This document shows positions 4,982 to 6,329 of a DNA stretch of 6,329 nucleotides, one piece after another; positions within the stretch are counted from its first letter, which is position 1; the number at the start of each line of letters is the position of its first letter. This DNA comes from Micrococcaceae bacterium UBA6021 (GTDB lineage: Bacteria; Actinomycetota; Actinomycetes; Actinomycetales; Micrococcaceae), in the NCBI GenBank assembly GCA_002427975.1, contig DIZT01000333.1, forward strand, positions 851 through 7,179. Reading direction: 5' to 3'. The notes below the pieces were generated by a model. The model searched no databases and was not told the DNA's origin. It saw only the letters and a list, made by a program, of their open reading frames with translations. Made by a program: the position numbers and the translations under genes.

Positions 4982-5935
4982 GTGCTTTCTGGACTGGTGA
5001 TAGTGGACAAACCGCAGGGATGGACCAGCCATGATGTGGTTGGTCGGATGCGGCGTCTCGCCGGGACCCGGAAAGTGGGGCACGCCGGAACGCTGGACCC
5101 CATGGCCACCGGCGTCCTCGTGGTTGGCATCAACAAGGCCACCCGGCTCCTGACCTATATCGTGGGCACCTCCAAGACGTACACGGCCACTATCCGCCTG
5201 GGCCAGTCCACCATCACTGACGACGCCGAAGGTGACGTGATTGCCGCCGTCAGCGCCGCCGCCGTCGCCGACGAAGCAATTCACGACGGCGTCGCAGCCC
5301 TCACGGGTGAGATCCAGCAGGTGCCGAGCAGCGTGAGCGCCATCAAAGTCAACGGTGAACGCGCCTACGCCCGGGTCCGCTCCGGTGAAGAGGTAAAACT
5401 CGCGGCGCGCCCGGTCACCATCCACCGCTTCGAAGTGCACGGCATCAACCGCGAAGCGGGCAGCGGCGTGGTGGACATCGACGTCACGGTGGAATGTTCC
5501 TCGGGCACGTACATCCGGGCACTCGCCCGCGACCTCGGTGACGGACTTGGAGTGGGTGGGCACCTGACGGCTCTCCGCCGGACCCACGTCGGGCCCTACT
5601 CGCTGGAGCAGGCCCGGACGCTGGAGCAGCTGGCCGAGGGTCTTAATGTCCTGGAAATGTCCCAGGCCGCCCGGGCGCTTATGCCCAACCGCGAACTCAC
5701 GGCGGAGGAGACCACGGAGATTTCGTTCGGTCGCAGGATTGCTGCCGGCGCTGCTGCCGGGAGTCCCGGCGTGGCCACCGCAGAGCATCCTGCGGCCGCG
5801 TTTGCGCCGGACGGCAGCCTCGTGGCGCTCCTGGCGGACTCCGGGAACTTTGCCAAACCCGTCCTGGTTTTCGCGCCGGGCACCGGCACGGGTGGAAATG
5901 TTGCGGACGGAAATGTTGCGGGCGGGGACGACTAG
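4982..5935 (+). CDS. truB: tRNA pseudouridine-55 synthase
   Basis: TruB converts U55 in the T loop of elongator tRNAs to pseudouridine and also acts as a tRNA folding chaperone. The 317-residue protein starts with the family N-terminus (GLVIVDKPQGWTSHDVV), carries catalytic Asp39 in GHAGTLDPMATGVL (33-46), the TYTA strand after KTAT-type sequence near residue 66, the PSSVSAIKVNGERAY segment, and GTYIRALARDLG, all conserved. After about residue 225 lies the divergent C-terminal domain typical of actinobacterial TruB, ending in a Gly-rich tail. The tail contains a 15-base tandem duplication (separate entry). The GTG at 4982 is chosen since it gives the usual family start; an in-frame GTG at 4997 would remove part of the first strand, and the longer frame reaching into the aminotransferase gene is spurious. 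The next gene starts 2 bases after the stop, indicating translational coupling. Confidence 0.94.
   Translation: MLSGLVIVDKPQGWTSHDVVGRMRRLAGTRKVGHAGTLDPMATGVLVVGINKATRLLTYIVGTSKTYTATIRLGQSTITDDAEGDVIAAVSAAAVADEAIHDGVAALTGEIQQVPSSVSAIKVNGERAYARVRSGEEVKLAARPVTIHRFEVHGINREAGSGVVDIDVTVECSSGTYIRALARDLGDGLGVGGHLTALRRTHVGPYSLEQARTLEQLAEGLNVLEMSQAARALMPNRELTAEETTEISFGRRIAAGAAAGSPGVATAEHPAAAFAPDGSLVALLADSGNFAKPVLVFAPGTGTGGNVADGNVAGGDD
5894..5923 (+). repeat. Tandem 15-bp repeat in 3' end of truB
   Basis: GGAAATGTTGCGGAC (5894-5908) is followed directly by GGAAATGTTGCGGGC (5909-5923), identical but for one base. Fifteen bases are five codons, so the frame is kept and the protein reads GNVAD-GNVAG just before its end. 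This points to a recent slippage duplication in a tail with little constraint. Confidence 0.85.
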
Positions 5936-5937
5936 GC

Positions 5938-6291
5938 ATGGACGCCTATTTCTACATCATTCTGGTGGTCGGCCTGCTCTCGAGCGGAATCTGCCTGGGT
6001 GCCGGCGTCCTCAAAAAAGCCCCCAACGACATCACCATCCTGTCCGTTGCCGCCGTCGAGCTGGCACTGCTGGTCTACTTGGTGGGGTCGATCGTAAGGG
6101 TGATCGCAGGCGAACCGATTGCCGGGGAGACTTGGGAGTTCTGGGGATACCTGGCCACAGCCATGCTCCTGCCGCCGGCGGCGGTGTACTGGGCCATCCT
6201 GGAACGGACCCGCTGGAGCAACTTTGTCCTCGCTGCCGTCGGCGTCACTGCTTTGGTGATGGCGGCCCGCATGAACCAGATCTGGTACTGA
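5938..6291 (+). CDS. Small integral membrane protein of unknown function
   Basis: I do not recognise a named family. The 117-residue product is almost wholly hydrophobic with four predicted membrane helices: about residues 4-25 (YFYIILVVGLLSSGICLGAG), 32-56, 67-88 (ending PPAAVYWAIL) and 93-110. Short loops carry LKKAPND (25-31), a GEPIAGETWEF stretch (58-68) and ERTRWSN (89-95). By the positive-inside rule the KK loop and the ERTRW loop would face the cytoplasm, placing both ends outside. There is no signal sequence or catalytic motif. It begins 2 bases after the truB stop with only a weak G-rich ribosome site (GGGG at 5924-5927), so it is probably translated by coupling to truB. The tyrosine-ended C-terminus (MNQIWY) is complete. 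Confidence 0.82.
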   Translation: MDAYFYIILVVGLLSSGICLGAGVLKKAPNDITILSVAAVELALLVYLVGSIVRVIAGEPIAGETWEFWGYLATAMLLPPAAVYWAILERTRWSNFVLAAVGVTALVMAARMNQIWY

Positions 6292-6311
6292 CAATGGAAG
6301 AAGTACGCAAC

Positions 6312-6329
6312 GTGAAAGCACCGCACTCC
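6312..6329 (+). CDS. Start of a further reading frame, cut by the right edge
   Basis: After the membrane-protein stop the frame is open to the window end from an ATG at 6294 and a GTG at 6312. GTG at 6312 is preferred because GGAAGAAG (6296-6303) lies 8 bases upstream, whereas the ATG at 6294 has no ribosome site and overlaps this region. Only six to twelve residues are visible, too few for a function. Confidence 0.4.

Noticed and set aside
4952..5788. 278-codon minus-strand frame opposite truB
   Set aside because: Lies wholly over conserved truB, no domain can be recognised in it, and long antisense frames are expected at this GC content.

Overview
This window is a stretch of high-GC chromosome, most likely from an actinobacterium of the Micrococcaceae (Arthrobacter or Pseudarthrobacter type). 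That assignment rests on the GC-rich third codon positions, two GTG starts, a possibly leaderless truB, an RbfA with a long acidic tail, and the translation-factor neighbourhood. It is an inference from these traits; no database was searched. The genes are mostly ordinary and intact. I see no phage, insertion-sequence transposase, CRISPR array, tRNA or rRNA, and no convincing new multi-gene system.

Layout from left to right: the C-terminal end of infB (initiation factor IF-2) enters from the left edge and stops at 551. A 290-base gap follows, which is the most unusual DNA in the window: positions about 577-742 form a long imperfect palindrome with an 18-bp, 3-nt-loop hairpin at its centre. 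Then comes rbfA (842-1351, + strand). After a convergent, terminator-bearing spacer lies a minus-strand gene for a secreted ScyD/ScyE-type beta-propeller protein (1483-2580). A divergent spacer separates it from a plus-strand pair, a guanine-deaminase-type enzyme (2763-3248) and a zinc-ribbon thioredoxin (3272-3709). These run head-on into a minus-strand PLP-dependent aminotransferase (3724-4920) with only 14 bases between stops. A 61-base divergent spacer then leads to truB (4982-5935, tRNA pseudouridine-55 synthase), a four-helix membrane protein of unknown function (5938-6291), and the first codons of another reading frame that leaves the right edge.

infB, rbfA and truB belong to the widespread nusA-infB-rbfA-truB translation and ribosome-maturation locus. 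Here rbfA and truB are separated by about 3.6 kb holding four genes with unrelated apparent roles (secreted protein, purine salvage or catabolism, redox, amino-acid metabolism) on both strands. truB therefore cannot be simply co-transcribed with rbfA, and it has its own -10 box (TATACT) placed so that transcription would begin at or next to the GTG start. The deaminase gene has a similar but weaker arrangement. The best follow-up targets are the infB-rbfA palindrome, the truB promoter, and the small membrane protein tied to truB.
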